Below are positions 33,444 through 44,149 of a stretch of DNA of 64,000 nucleotides, one piece after another. The notes beneath the pieces are model-generated. The model had not been told where the DNA came from, did not search any database, and saw nothing but the letters and a program-made list of their open reading frames with translations. The translations under genes and the position numbers were made by a program. The first letter of the stretch is position 1, and each line of letters begins with the position of its first letter. The DNA is taken from the NCBI GenBank assembly GCA_037974665.1, contig CM075778.1, positions 22,386,001 through 22,450,000 of the forward strand. Reading direction: 5' to 3'. The stretch comes from Ehretia macrophylla. Its lineage: Eukaryota > Streptophyta > Magnoliopsida > Boraginales > Ehretiaceae.

Positions 33444-34880
33444 GATTCCTCCAGGAATACCAATTTTGTTTTCTTGTACAGGCAAAAGAGGCAACAAAGG
33501 TGGACATCAGAAATTATTTAGAGAATTTATTTGGATTCATTTCAAGTCTACCGCAACAGCTAGATTGAAATGCAATTTTAGATCCAGAAGCAGAATTGAT
33601 AACATTTCAATTCCGTATTTCTTTCTTTATATATTACTTCTAACCATTTGCAGGATCGATCATCTTTCCTTCCTAACTTAGCAAGCAATGGCACCAAAGA
33701 AAGACAAAGGCAAAACAAAGAGCTTCGACATCAGCTCTTATGCCCGGAAAGCTTCATCATCAGTAGTTCCAGCACAGTCATCAATCCCAATAAAGGTTGA
33801 AGATAAACAGATAGCCTATACACCATATTCTACCCAGTCACCCCTAAGTAGAATCCTCACAGTTGTAGGGACATTGACCCCGCAGAAATAACTAACAAGT
33901 GTTCATGCAGGTTATGCAGGTACATCTCAGACTCCAATCAATAGCAAGTTTCAGCCCCTTGTTACCAAACCAAAACCAGTTACCCCAGCACCTAATGAAT
34001 CATCTCCATACCTTTACAAGAACGTCTTTGACCAGATTCTTGTAAGAGAACCAGTACATGTCAAACATAATCCAGACATTTCTGCCAATGAGTTTGCTCA
34101 GGCATTTCTCCATCCCCAGTCAAACTATATCCCAAAAAACACATTTAATACCCAGAGTTACTATAAGGCCATTCTCATAGCAACAAAATCTATTGAGTTC
34201 ACTCCTAACAATAGTGATATCGAACCAGACGAGTATGGCCATATTAAGGCCAAGCTCCAAATAGTGATCACTTTTGATCAATAGGGACAACCCTCGCACA
34301 GAACCAAACAGCTTCCAGTTGACGCTATTTTCAGAGACTATACATATTATGATTACATTTTGGCATGTTACAGATGTTTCTTTTGCCAAAATGATAAGCA
34401 TAACTTGTCATGGTTCTTTTTATTCAAATCCAGTTTTCTAGTAGAGGTCCCAAATTGGTTCATCCAATGGTGGGCGTCATATGGTCCCATTACAGATATT
34501 CTCCCAGAATCAGTTTTCAAAGGATTCCAGTATTTCACAAAAAATTGGTAGGCACCAGATCATCCTGCCTACCTATTTTCATTTTTTGTGTTCTACAGAA
34601 TTTTCTTTGAAACATGGAATTTTAAATTAGAATTTGCATTCAAACAAACATCTTTAGGAAACCAGCAAGTAATACCAATTTTCGGAAGAAACCACATGGT
34701 CAAATGGTAGGATAAGATGAACAACAGTTCCTGTTCAACTCCCAAAGTCCAGTATTGGCTTGAAGCCAACCAAAAATAGAAGAAGAAGATTCAACCAGAA
34801 CAACATGAGTTTCTCTCCTTCAAGAATCATCTTCAAACACAGCTCGCAGCTGCTACCAATGTAATCTGGACACTGGAGTT
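33444..34880 (+). pseudogene. Last pararetrovirus ORF with its control region
   Basis: A spacer with TTTATATATT (33626-33635) and a CTAAC...TTTGCAG acceptor motif precedes the ATG at 33688 (MAPKKDKGKTKSFDISSYAR). Downstream are a proline-rich part, aromatic blocks (NWFIQWWASYGPITDI near 34460), MVKWWDKMNNSS-like sequence and a coiled-coil end near 34870. Function unknown. Compare with florendovirus ORF2. Confidence 0.6.
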
Positions 34881-35625
34881 TAAATCATGTTCTCCCCAAA
34901 AACATGATACAATAGGGTTTTGTTCTTCTAAGTTCCCTCCAAAAACTAAGATGCAATGGTAAGACTTCCCTTCTCTGAAGTCAAATGGTTACTGAAGAAT
35001 TCCATGAAACTTCAGCTAGTCCAGGTTAAACGGCAACTGGTAAAGATATATCAAGTTCGTTGATGGATGTGGCTTTCCCCAAAAGCCAAGGGAACATTTT
35101 ATTTATTTATTTCTTTTATTTGTATTTTACTTAGTCAACCTACCTTTTAGTCAACCTACCTCAGGATTCTGATCATAAGACCTTTTTGGGTTTGAAGAGC
35201 AGAAGGCGTAAGACTCCGTTGTTACCCGTGGCACGTAGAATATGAATGGTAAGACTATCGAAGATGGTAAGATTAGGTTAGATACAGAGAATAGTAGATA
35301 AGTTAGAATTTTCCTTGTATTTAGGGTTTTTCCATATTTGTCAATTTACTTGTATTTATTTAGTATTAACCAGCTAATTTAGACATGAAAAAGTTTATCA
35401 ACGTCTACAGCATAGAACCATGATCAGACTCAGAGATGAAACAAGGATGAATCCAGTCAAGATTCAGCCAGACATCATCATATGAGGACGAAATACTTTC
35501 GGTGATAAAGTAATCCAGTCAAAAACATAATCAACATATCAAGACAAAGATCTTTCGGCCACAGTAAAAGCCAGACAATATCACCACATCATGACAAAAC
35601 AAGATTCGGCCACAGTAAAAGCAGA
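34881..35625 (+). other. Pararetrovirus intergenic region, left arm of a palindrome
   Basis: Non-coding. It contains the paired TTAGTCAACCTACCT-type words (about 35132-35162) and a long stretch (about 35340-35625) that is the inverted complement of 35735-36020. Two exact 18-base direct repeats, TTCGGCCACAGTAAAAGC, lie at 35554-35571 and 35605-35622, resembling duplicated enhancer words. The region probably carries the viral promoter. Confidence 0.55.
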
Positions 35626-36884
35626 CTCTGTGTTTACAAACGTAAAATGTAGGATATCGAATCTGTGTTTACAAAAGTAAAATGGAAAAATGAAAAGTCA
35701 AAAGTAACTTTTCAAAGAGTGAACAGTAAGATCTTACTGTGGCTAAATCATGTTTTGTCGTGGCGTGATGATCTTGTCTGGCTTTTACTGTGGCCGAAAG
35801 ATCTTTGTCTCGATATGTTGATTATGTTTTTGACTGGATTACTTTATCACCGAAAGTAATTTCATCTTCATGTGATAATGTCTGGCTAGATCTTGACTGG
35901 ATTCATCCCTACTTCATCTCTGAGTCTGATCATGGTTCTGTGCTGAAGACGTTGATAAACTTCTTCATGTCTAGATCAGCTGGCTAATACTAAATACATA
36001 CAAGTAAATTGACAAATATGGGAAACCCTAAATACAAGGAAAATTCTAACTTATCTACTCTTCTCTTTATCTAACCTAATCTTACCATCTTCGATAGTCT
36101 TACCATATCTTACCATCTTCGATGGTCTTACCATCTCATATTCTACCTGCCACAGGTAATAATGGAGTCTTACGGTTTCAGCTCCTCAAACCCAAAAAGG
36201 CCTTATGATCAGAATCCTGAGGTAGGTTGACTAAAAGGTAGGTTGACTAAGTAAAATACAAATAAAATAAATAAATAAAAATGTTTCCTTGGCTTTTGGG
36301 GAAAGCCACACCCATCAACGAACTTGATATGTCTTTACTAGTTGCCGTTTGACCTGGACTAGCTGAAGTTTCATGCAATTCTTCAATAACCATTTGACTT
36401 CAGAGAGGGGAAGTCTTACCATTGCATATTAGTTTTTGAAGGGAACTTAGAAGAACAAAACCCTATTGTATCATATTTTTTGGGAGAACATGATTTAAAC
36501 TCTAATGTCTAGATTACACTAGTGTAAAAATGCCGTGACAATCATCTTCATTGTCGTTAGTATAGTCTGTCGATACTGATGCCTGATCTGAGGCAAGTTC
36601 TTTGAGCTGTAGCATGATGGCCTGCATCTCATCGAAACTGGTAGCAGCTGCGAGCTGTGTCTGAAGATGACTCTGGAAGGAGAGAAACTCTTGTTGTTTT
36701 GGTTGAATCTTCTTCTTCTTCTGTTTTTGGTTGGCTTCAAGCTAATACTGGACTTTGAGAATTGAACATGAATTGTTGTTCATCTTATCCCATCATTTGA
36801 CCATGTGGTTTCTTCCGAAAACTGGTATTACTTGCTGGTTTCCGAAAGATGTTTGTTTGAATGCAAATTCTAATTTAAAAATCC
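35626..36884 (-). mobile_element. Minus-strand partial pararetrovirus copy (tail and end of last ORF)
   Basis: From 35735 upward the sequence is the complement of the plus-copy intergenic region, including the enhancer word at 35781-35798 and the paired words near 36222-36250. It then reaches the end of the last ORF (36530-36800). It stops abruptly at 36884, where an unrelated LTR fragment begins. 35626-35734 forms the loop between the two arms. Confidence 0.65.
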
Positions 36885-37358
36885 TATATCATTTTTGGAA
36901 AGCATCATAGTTTAAAATTTACTCCGGCTCGGAGTTACTTTTCTCATTTATTTGAAAATCGAGTAATTTTAACGCAAAACAACCAAAACCGATTATTAAC
37001 ATAATCAAAACAATCAAGGTAATCAATATTCATTTAGAATGATTAATTTAACTATTTCCAGAATATTTTAAGAATTATAAAGTTAATATTAAGCTACAAA
37101 TGAAAGTTAATATAAACATGTAGTCAAATACAATTAAACACTAACATTTAAGGTAACACTTAATTTATCACAAGAAAAGAATTTCAATTACTATAATTAT
37201 TAGGAATAGGTAATAATCTTTTAATTACTCAATTTACAACTACTAAATGCTTCCAAGAGGAATATTAAAATAGTGCAAGTTGGTTGATTTAACTAATTAA
37301 ACAATTAATCAAATGCAGTCAAGTGCTATTAAATGCATGCCGGGTTCGGGTTATCACA
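36885..37358 (-). repeat. LTR fragment (U3 end), gypsy-like
   Basis: On the minus strand it begins at 37358 with TGTGATAACCCGAACCCGGC followed by a GCATGCATTTAATAG stretch, comparable to the LTR starts in this window. It is AT-rich and ends after 474 bases at the pararetrovirus junction. It abuts the integrase of the next element, so it is either a truncated insertion or a recombination scar. Confidence 0.5.
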
Positions 37359-38076
37359 ATGATAGTTGGATCAATAGTCTTCATCTCCCCTACCTCGTCC
37401 CAATATAAAGGTAAACGATACTTACGACCGTAATGAGCTGCGAAAGGTGCCATTCCATTAGTAGTTTGATAACTATTGTTATAGGCAAACTCGGCAAGTG
37501 GTAGATGTTTCTCCCAGTTCTTCCCGAAGTCCAGAACACAAGCCCTAAGCATATCTTCCAGAATCTAAATAGTCCGCTCAGACTGACCGTCGGTCTGTGG
37601 ATGATACACGGTACTAAAGTTCAACTGAGTACCCAAGGTCTCCTAAAGTTTCTCCTACAAACGAGAAGTAAATCGAGGATCTCGATCTGAGACAATACTA
37701 GATGGAATCCCGTGAAGTCTAATAATCTGATCCAAATAAAGACCTATCAATTTTGTAACCTCATCTTCCATCCTTATCGAAATAAAATGACCTGTCTTCG
37801 TCAAACGATCCACGACAACCCAAACTGCATCATTACCCCTCGGTGTTCTAGGTAAACTAGTGACAATATCCATCAAAATATGCTCCCACTTCCACTCTGG
37901 TATAGCCAACGGCTGAAGTAACCCTGCAGGTCGTTGATGCTCGGCTTTTACTCGCTGACAAGTCAAACATCTAGATACAAACTGAGCAACCTTTCTCTTC
38001 ATGTTATTCTACCAATAGTGTTGCTTCAAATCCCGATACATCTTGGTTCCACAGGGATGAATAGTATACTTAGAAT
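37359..38076 (-). pseudogene. Integrase core remnant (3' of the solo LTR insertion)
   Basis: Visible are [20 protein letters not shown] (end of the zinc-binding domain), EWKWEHILMDIVTSLP, VWVVVDRLTKTGHF, RLHGIPSSIVSDRDPRFTS and, near 37500, [13 protein letters not shown]. These are the classic Tekay/Del integrase motifs. The domain stops at the LTR fragment at 37358. Fossil with several breaks. Confidence 0.75.
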
Positions 38077-38081
38077 TATGA
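38077..38081. repeat. Target-site duplication TATGA, left copy
   Basis: TATGA precedes TGTGAAACCC at 38082 and recurs at 40446-40450. The related element at 61374-61382 has the site once. Confidence 0.9.
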
Positions 38082-40445
38082 TGTGAAACCCCACTTTTCT
38101 ACTTTAACTCGATTTACGTGTTTTATCTCGTTTTGCGTGTATTTGACCTGTTTATGTGCTATATGACCTAGAATGTTATAATTTTGATGTCAATACTCCT
38201 AATACGTGCTAAATGTGCATTCATGAAATTTTCATCAAAAACGGGATTAGAAATTTTATCGTCGATTTTAGTGAATAGTGTTTTCGAAACACGTCCGCTA
38301 AAATTTTGAAACTGGTCTTTTTAACCCTTCTAGACCTAGACCACGGACTTTAATAGACCTGTGTTTGATTAAAACGGTTTTAAAATCGGCTTAAGAATTT
38401 ATTAGGATTTTTACACCGACTTTTGCGAAAATCGAGTTTTAAGCCGACTCGGGTGAAAGTGTTTGATTGTAAAACTTCTTGTCACCTAAAAATAACCTAC
38501 TTGAGCTAGCTTGGGTGTTGAATAATTGTTTTGAACTTTGGTGATCAAGAAAATGCATTTAAAGTCAAGAAAACACAAAAAAATGCTAAGTTTCAACTTT
38601 GACTTTCATTTAAATGGTTGAACAACAAGCTTATATCACCAACACACACTCACAAAGCACAAAAACACCCCAAAAACACACACAAAACCGTGGCTCCTTG
38701 GAGGAGAAAGATGAAGGCATTTTCAAAGTATTTTTCTCATAGATTTTGCATTTCAAAGCCGAATTGAGTGATTCAAAGCTTGAAATTGATTGTTTGGCAT
38801 CCATTCTACACATTTCTTGCATCAAAACACATCAAAGGTGAGAGAAAAATTCTAGATCTCAAAACTCATATTTTGTATTTATGCGTATAAATGATTATTG
38901 AACCGTTAGAATGTTAATCTGATGTTAGATTATTGCTCCTTGCATACTAGGGATCATTTAGCTGTAATACTACGAGTTTTTATCGGTTGTAGCATAATTT
39001 TTATTTTTCGGGTATTTAAATTTGATTAATTTGTTCAAAGTTGATTAAATTGAGTTGTGTTGATTGGAATCGATTGCCGTCGTTTTCTAAAAGTTTGTTA
39101 ATTACGTGGTAGCGCCGTTGTAATGCCGAATTTTTGATTGTGATGTTCGTGCCAAAATCCGGAAATTTCAGCCATGACATCTTAGGGTTTTAGGGTTATT
39201 GGGCATGATTTGGATGTGTTTTGGTTGGTTTCTGAAGGGGCTAATGTAGTTGATTGAATGGGTGAGTGATAGAAACTGATTTGGCAATGTTTGGGTTAGT
39301 AGAATGTAAGTTATGAATTTTTGAAGTTTAGGTTGTCATTCTTTAATTTCTTGAACGATGCCTTTAGATGATTGGGTGGTGTTTGAGTGTTGAATGGTGA
39401 GTTGTTGATGAGTAATTTAGGATTTAATTGTGTATATAATGCATGTCCGGTTAGATGGCCTACTTTGTCATCTAACTAAGTTATTGTTGCTTAAATGATA
39501 ATTGATGCTATCAATGATGAATAATTGATGATTGATTGATGATTGATGATGATTATGGAGTCTTGGTATGTGTGTGCCACCTCTCGGGCAGCGTTGGGTT
39601 GTCGGGTTGATAACGGCATGACTGCCAGAGGCTACCCCCAGCTCGCATGACGGAGGTGTCATGGAGGGAGGGGCTAGTGAGGTACCTCGGGTGCGTGAGT
39701 AATGGGGAGTTATAAGAAGAACGGTTGAGATCGTGATGGCGTTTGGAGCTACACCAAATAGAGTATCCTTTATTGAATGGTTATATAGTTATGTGATGAT
39801 AATGTTATTGTTGTTGTGTGTTTACTTGCTCAAAGGACTAAATCCAAGGAGCATAGTGAATACTGTCGAGATCTATTGGATCCTCACTGTGCTTATTTAT
39901 ATAAGCTCACTCTCTATTATTGCATGCTTACAGGTGTTGCAGAGCCGGATTATAGGTACGTGACTCCTTAGGAGGAAAATGTGCCTTACGTGGACGAGTC
40001 ATATGTTCCAGAGTCTTATCCGTGATTCTGTGCTGTTATTTATCATGTATATTAGCTTAGTAGCCTTTTCTATGCTTTATAGTTCTTGTTGTATAGGATG
40101 TTGAAAAGAATATAAATTAGTTGTTACTATTTTAGCAGCTTCTTTTGTCTATGGTTAAGTTGTTAGATGGGTCCCAACTTATTTTTGAAATGTATGATAA
40201 GGTTGAGGTAATGTATGTTATGTTGGAACGGAGGCAGATAACAAGGACTGATTATTGTATATTACAGTTATGTTGTGTGTTGTTATGCTGTTGAGGAGTT
40301 GTTATTTGTATGGTTATGGAATGGGATGTTTAATGTTATTAATGAGGTTGGTTTAGAACCTCAGTATTCTATTTACTGTCGTTATACTGCCGAAATTCCG
40401 TTGCGTCCTGACTGATTATAGGAGGGGTCGAGTTAGGGCGTGACA
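38082..40445 (+). mobile_element. Solo LTR, 2364 bp, Tekay-like, plus strand
   Basis: Starts TGTGAAACCCCACTTTTCTA and ends GGGCGTGACA with a perfect 5-bp duplication TATGA. It belongs to the same subfamily as the LTR at 44150-46581, whose minus-strand start is nearly identical. A TATA-like word lies at about 38630. Its insertion into a relative of the opposite orientation creates an inverted pair of LTRs about 3.7 kb apart. Confidence 0.9.
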
Positions 40446-40450
40446 TATGA
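40446..40450. repeat. Target-site duplication TATGA, right copy
   Basis: It follows the solo LTR end at 40445 and matches 38077-38081. Confidence 0.9.
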
Positions 40451-41136
40451 GCTTCCTCCAAAATACCTTGCCTCAAGCCTGGTTCATCGGGAACACAAAC
40501 CCTGTTCCGAAACCGAAGAATACCGTTCTCATGCAGTTTAAAGTCAGACTGATCATCCGTGATCTAATCCTTGATCTTCTGAAGTTTAACATCAAGTTGC
40601 TGAGCTTCTCTGATCTGAGACAACAATAAAGGCTGAATACGGAGATGTGAACACATCACCCCAACCTGAGTCAACTCTGGTCTCCAATAAGTAAATTCCT
40701 CAAGAATCTCCCATTTCTTGATAGCCAAACAAGCAACACTCGCCTTCCGGCTGAGAACATCTGCTACAACATTTGCCTTGCCAGGCAGATAATTGATAGA
40801 ACAATTATAATCTCCAAGAAGCTTCATCCACCTCCGCTAACGCATATTCAATTCCTTCTGTGAGAACAAGTACTTCAGACTCTTATGATCAGTGAAAATC
40901 TCGAACTTACTGCCCCACAGATAATGACGCCACTTCTTCAGTGCAAAGACAACTGCTGCCAACTCAAGATCATGAGTCGGATAATTCACCTCATAAGGCT
41001 TCAACTTTCTGGAAGCATAGGCAATAACTCGGCTATTCTGCATAAGAACACATCCCAAGCCCTCCTTGGATGCATCACTGTAAATAACCATATTATCGGT
41101 CCCCTCTGGTAGAGCAAGTACTAGAGCAGTAGTCAA
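40451..41136 (-). pseudogene. RNase H and integrase N-terminal remnant
   Basis: RNase H is seen in [39 protein letters not shown] and [17 protein letters not shown], followed by [16 protein letters not shown]. Below 40827 come the spacer and the start of the integrase region up to the solo LTR boundary. Sequence is close to the matching part of the element at 61599-62111. Confidence 0.75.
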
Positions 41137-42602
41137 CCTCTTTTTCAGCTCCTAAAACCCACTTTCACACTTCTCATCCCAAGTAAAGATAGTTCATTTC
41201 TGAGTCAACTTAGAAGTGGCCCAACAATCTTCAAGAAGTCCTTTACAAACCTACGATAATAACCCGCCAAGCCAAGAAAGTTACGGACCTCAAAAACATT
41301 CTTTGGCCGTTTCCAAGACATCACCGATTCAGTCTTAGTGGGATCTACAGAAATACCACTCTGTGTAATAACATGGCCAAGAAAAGATATGCGTTGCAGC
41401 CAAAATTCACATTTGTTGAACTTGGCAAACAACTGATGCTCCTACAACTTCTGTAAGACAGGCCGTAGATGTTACTCGTGCTCCGCTTCAGATTTAGAAT
41501 AGACCAAGATATCATCAATAAAGATTACCACGAACTGGTCTAAATACGGCTGAAAAACCCGATGCATAAGATCCATGAATGCTGCCGGTGCATTAGTTAA
41601 TCCAAAGGGCATAACAACAAACTCATAATGCCCGTACCGAGTCCTAAAAGCAGACTTCGGAACATCCTCCGTACGAATCCGAAACTGATAATACCACTGC
41701 CTCAAATCAAATTTAGAATAGACTTTGGCTCCCTGAAGTTGATCAAACAACTCGTCAATCAGTGGCAAAGGATATTTATTCTTAATGGTCACCTGATTCA
41801 AACCACGGTAATCAATACACAATCTTAATGTACCATCCTTCTTCTTCACAAATAAAATAAGAGCTCCCCAAGGTGAAGAACTCTGCTGAATAAATCCCTT
41901 CTCCAATAACTCCTGCAACTGAGTCTTCAGCTCCTTCAACTCAGCTAGTGCCATCCGGTATGCTGATTTAGAAATAGGTTGAGTACCGGGAACAAGATTA
42001 ATCACAAACTCCACATCTCTCTCTGTCGGTAACCCTGGCAACTCCTCAGGAAATACATTGGGATATTCCCGAATAATAGGAACTTCCTCTAGCTGTAACT
42101 TATCAGATGGCTTGTTGATCAAATAAGCTAGATAACCCGAACACCTCTTACTCATCAACTTAACAGCTTTAATTGCTGAGATAACAAAACTCGTCTTACC
42201 ACCCCGGTTCCCTACTACCTCAACTACTAGCTGATCTGGCAAACGAAACTGTACCACCTTGGTTCTATAGTTTAACTGGGCATCATACTTAGAAAGCCAA
42301 TCCATACCCAAGATAACATCATACCCCCGGATAGGAAATAAGATAAGGTCCGAAGGAAAACTATGCCCCTTAACATATATTATATAATCCTTACATACTA
42401 AGCCAGTAACATACTTATCAGTCAAAGAGGTACTAATCTCAACCACATAAGGCAATCTTTCAGGTTGCACATTAACACGTTGCACACAAGCAAGAATAAT
42501 GAAAGAATGCGTAGCACCAGAATCAATCAACACTTTAACAAGTTGATCAAGTATAAGGAAGTTACCTTCTACCACTACAGTCTCCTCAGGCATCTCCTCC
42601 AA
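41137..42602 (-). pseudogene. Protease and reverse transcriptase remnant
   Basis: One continuous stretch (42602-41472) starts [17 protein letters not shown] and contains the protease site [23 protein letters not shown], the linker [55 protein letters not shown] and [20 protein letters not shown]. The rest of the RT ([31 protein letters not shown]) follows at 41432-41205. Strong match to Tekay/Del pol. Confidence 0.8.
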
Positions 42603-43871
42603 ATCAACTGCGTAGGCCCGAGCCTGAACCCGCTGCTGCTGAAGAGCACTAGCCGTAGGTTGGCCCTGATAACCCTGAGTCGCTGTCTGACCCTCAGTCC
42701 TCGAATATCTAGGGCAATCCCTCGCCCTGTGCTAATTGCTGCCGCATCCTAAACACGTCCCTACCTTAACTCTGCAATCAGCCTCTACATGCCCCGTGCA
42801 CTTGTAGTGTGTACACTGCGGTGATGATGCACTAATACTGGCCTTGGAAGAACCAGAAGCTGAAGAAACAGCTGAACCAGCCTGCTGCTGAGGCCTTACC
42901 AAACTAGGCCTGTACTGACCCTGAGATTGGGCTGGCCTATACTGAGACTAAACCTGATATGACCCCTACTGAAACTGAGACCGATAATAACCCTGCTGAC
43001 CCTGTGGCCTGAAAGAACCATGCTGAGCTGGCGGCCTGTACACAACCTGCTGTACTGAAGGCCTATACACTCCCTACTGAAACTGCGGCTGATACGGCCT
43101 CTTACTGGGCTGACTAGACACAAGCTGATCCCTCTTTCTCTTCTCTAACCTAGAAGCTGCATCAAAGGCCTCAGTGAATATATCATACCGATTCAGAGCC
43201 ATCACATCCTGAATCTCAGGCCTCAACCCTAACATGAATCTACGAGTCATCTGCTCCTCATTAGCCACATACTCCGGTGCATACCGGGACAATGGAGTAA
43301 ATGTGGCCTCATACTGAGCCACTGAGGCATCCCCCTGAACCAGAGACAGAAACTCAGCCTCTCTCCGCTCCCTCGCGATCCTCGGGACATACTTTGCCCG
43401 GAAAGCTAACAGAAAGGTACCCCGAACATACGGAATACCCTGAGTCGCCCAGCTAGTTCTCACCGTGCACCACCATTCTTCTGCCTCATCATCCAGCAAG
43501 TACACGGCAAAGGAGACCTTCTGCTCATCGGTATAATCAAGAGGATCATAAATCTTCTCCACCTTACTAATCCACGCTTCAGCCTTCCGATAATCGGGTT
43601 CCCCCTGAAATCTAGGTGGATGATACCCTAAGAACTCTTTCAGGGTACCACGCTCGTGGTTTCCATCCTACACATTCAATAACTGAGCCTGCCAAGCCTG
43701 AGTCTGGGCAGCTTGCCCTGCTATCAACTGGGCCTGTCCGGCCATTAACTCAGTAATCCTATCCATAGCTGCCCGCAAACGATCATCACCCCTATCACGG
43801 CCCGGTGCCGCATTACCAGGAGTCTCATCTACTACCTTGGGCCTACCTCTGGTCCTTGGTCTACCGGCCAT
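42603..43871 (-). pseudogene. Gag remnant with zinc-knuckle region
   Basis: The likely start is the Met at 43871 (MAGRPRTRGRPKVV). The capsid domain at 43562-43074 has Y-L-L-D-D-E-A-E-E-W-W, RERREAEFLSLVQGD and QYEATFTPLSRYAPEY. A glutamine/tyrosine-rich stretch and two CCHC-type knuckle regions follow near 42825-42715. Several breaks. The layout matches the young element at 54052. Confidence 0.75.
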
Positions 43872-44131
43872 TCTACTAATCAAAGAGTTAGCACAGGTTA
43901 TAGCACGTAAACAGGTTATAAACAACTATTAGCACATAAACAACAAACTCATATAAAACACATAAACAAATTGATCACATAATCACATAAGCACTAAATC
44001 ACATAATCACTTAATCACTTAATCATTTAATCATATTAATTCATAGTTCACTTTTCTTTCTTTTCATAAATACTTTCATGCTAAGACTATTACCCATATT
44101 CCGATAATACCCCGGCTGACAACTAACATGC
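43872..44131 (-). other. Untranslated leader of the minus-strand Tekay-like element
   Basis: AT-rich sequence with repeated CACATAA words lies between the primer-binding site and the gag start. No open frame worth noting. The comparable leader of the young element is 53711-54051. Confidence 0.6.
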
Positions 44132-44143
44132 GCTCTGATACCA
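44132..44143 (-). other. Primer-binding site, initiator tRNA-Met
   Basis: The minus strand reads TGGTATCAGAGC, six bases inside the LTR end at 44150. Spacing and sequence are the same as in the young element. Confidence 0.85.
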
Positions 44144-44149
44144 CTTAAA

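Larger units (their letters stand above)
13262..36884. mobile_element. Endogenous pararetrovirus cluster (Caulimoviridae, florendovirus-like), copies in alternating orientation
   Basis: Repeated blocks encode a 30K-type movement protein, a coat protein with zinc knuckle, aspartic protease, reverse transcriptase and RNase H, followed by a second ORF of unknown function. A tRNA-Met primer site precedes the movement protein block at 28481. There are no LTRs around the copies, which is normal for caulimovirid DNA. Orientation runs plus (13384-21465), minus (about 21640-28270), plus (about 28283-35625), minus (about 35730-36884). The plus block at the left joins at least two partial copies. All copies are broken, each with many defects, and differ by several percent. 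Genus assignment (florendovirus-like) is from memory of domain order. Confidence 0.8.
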
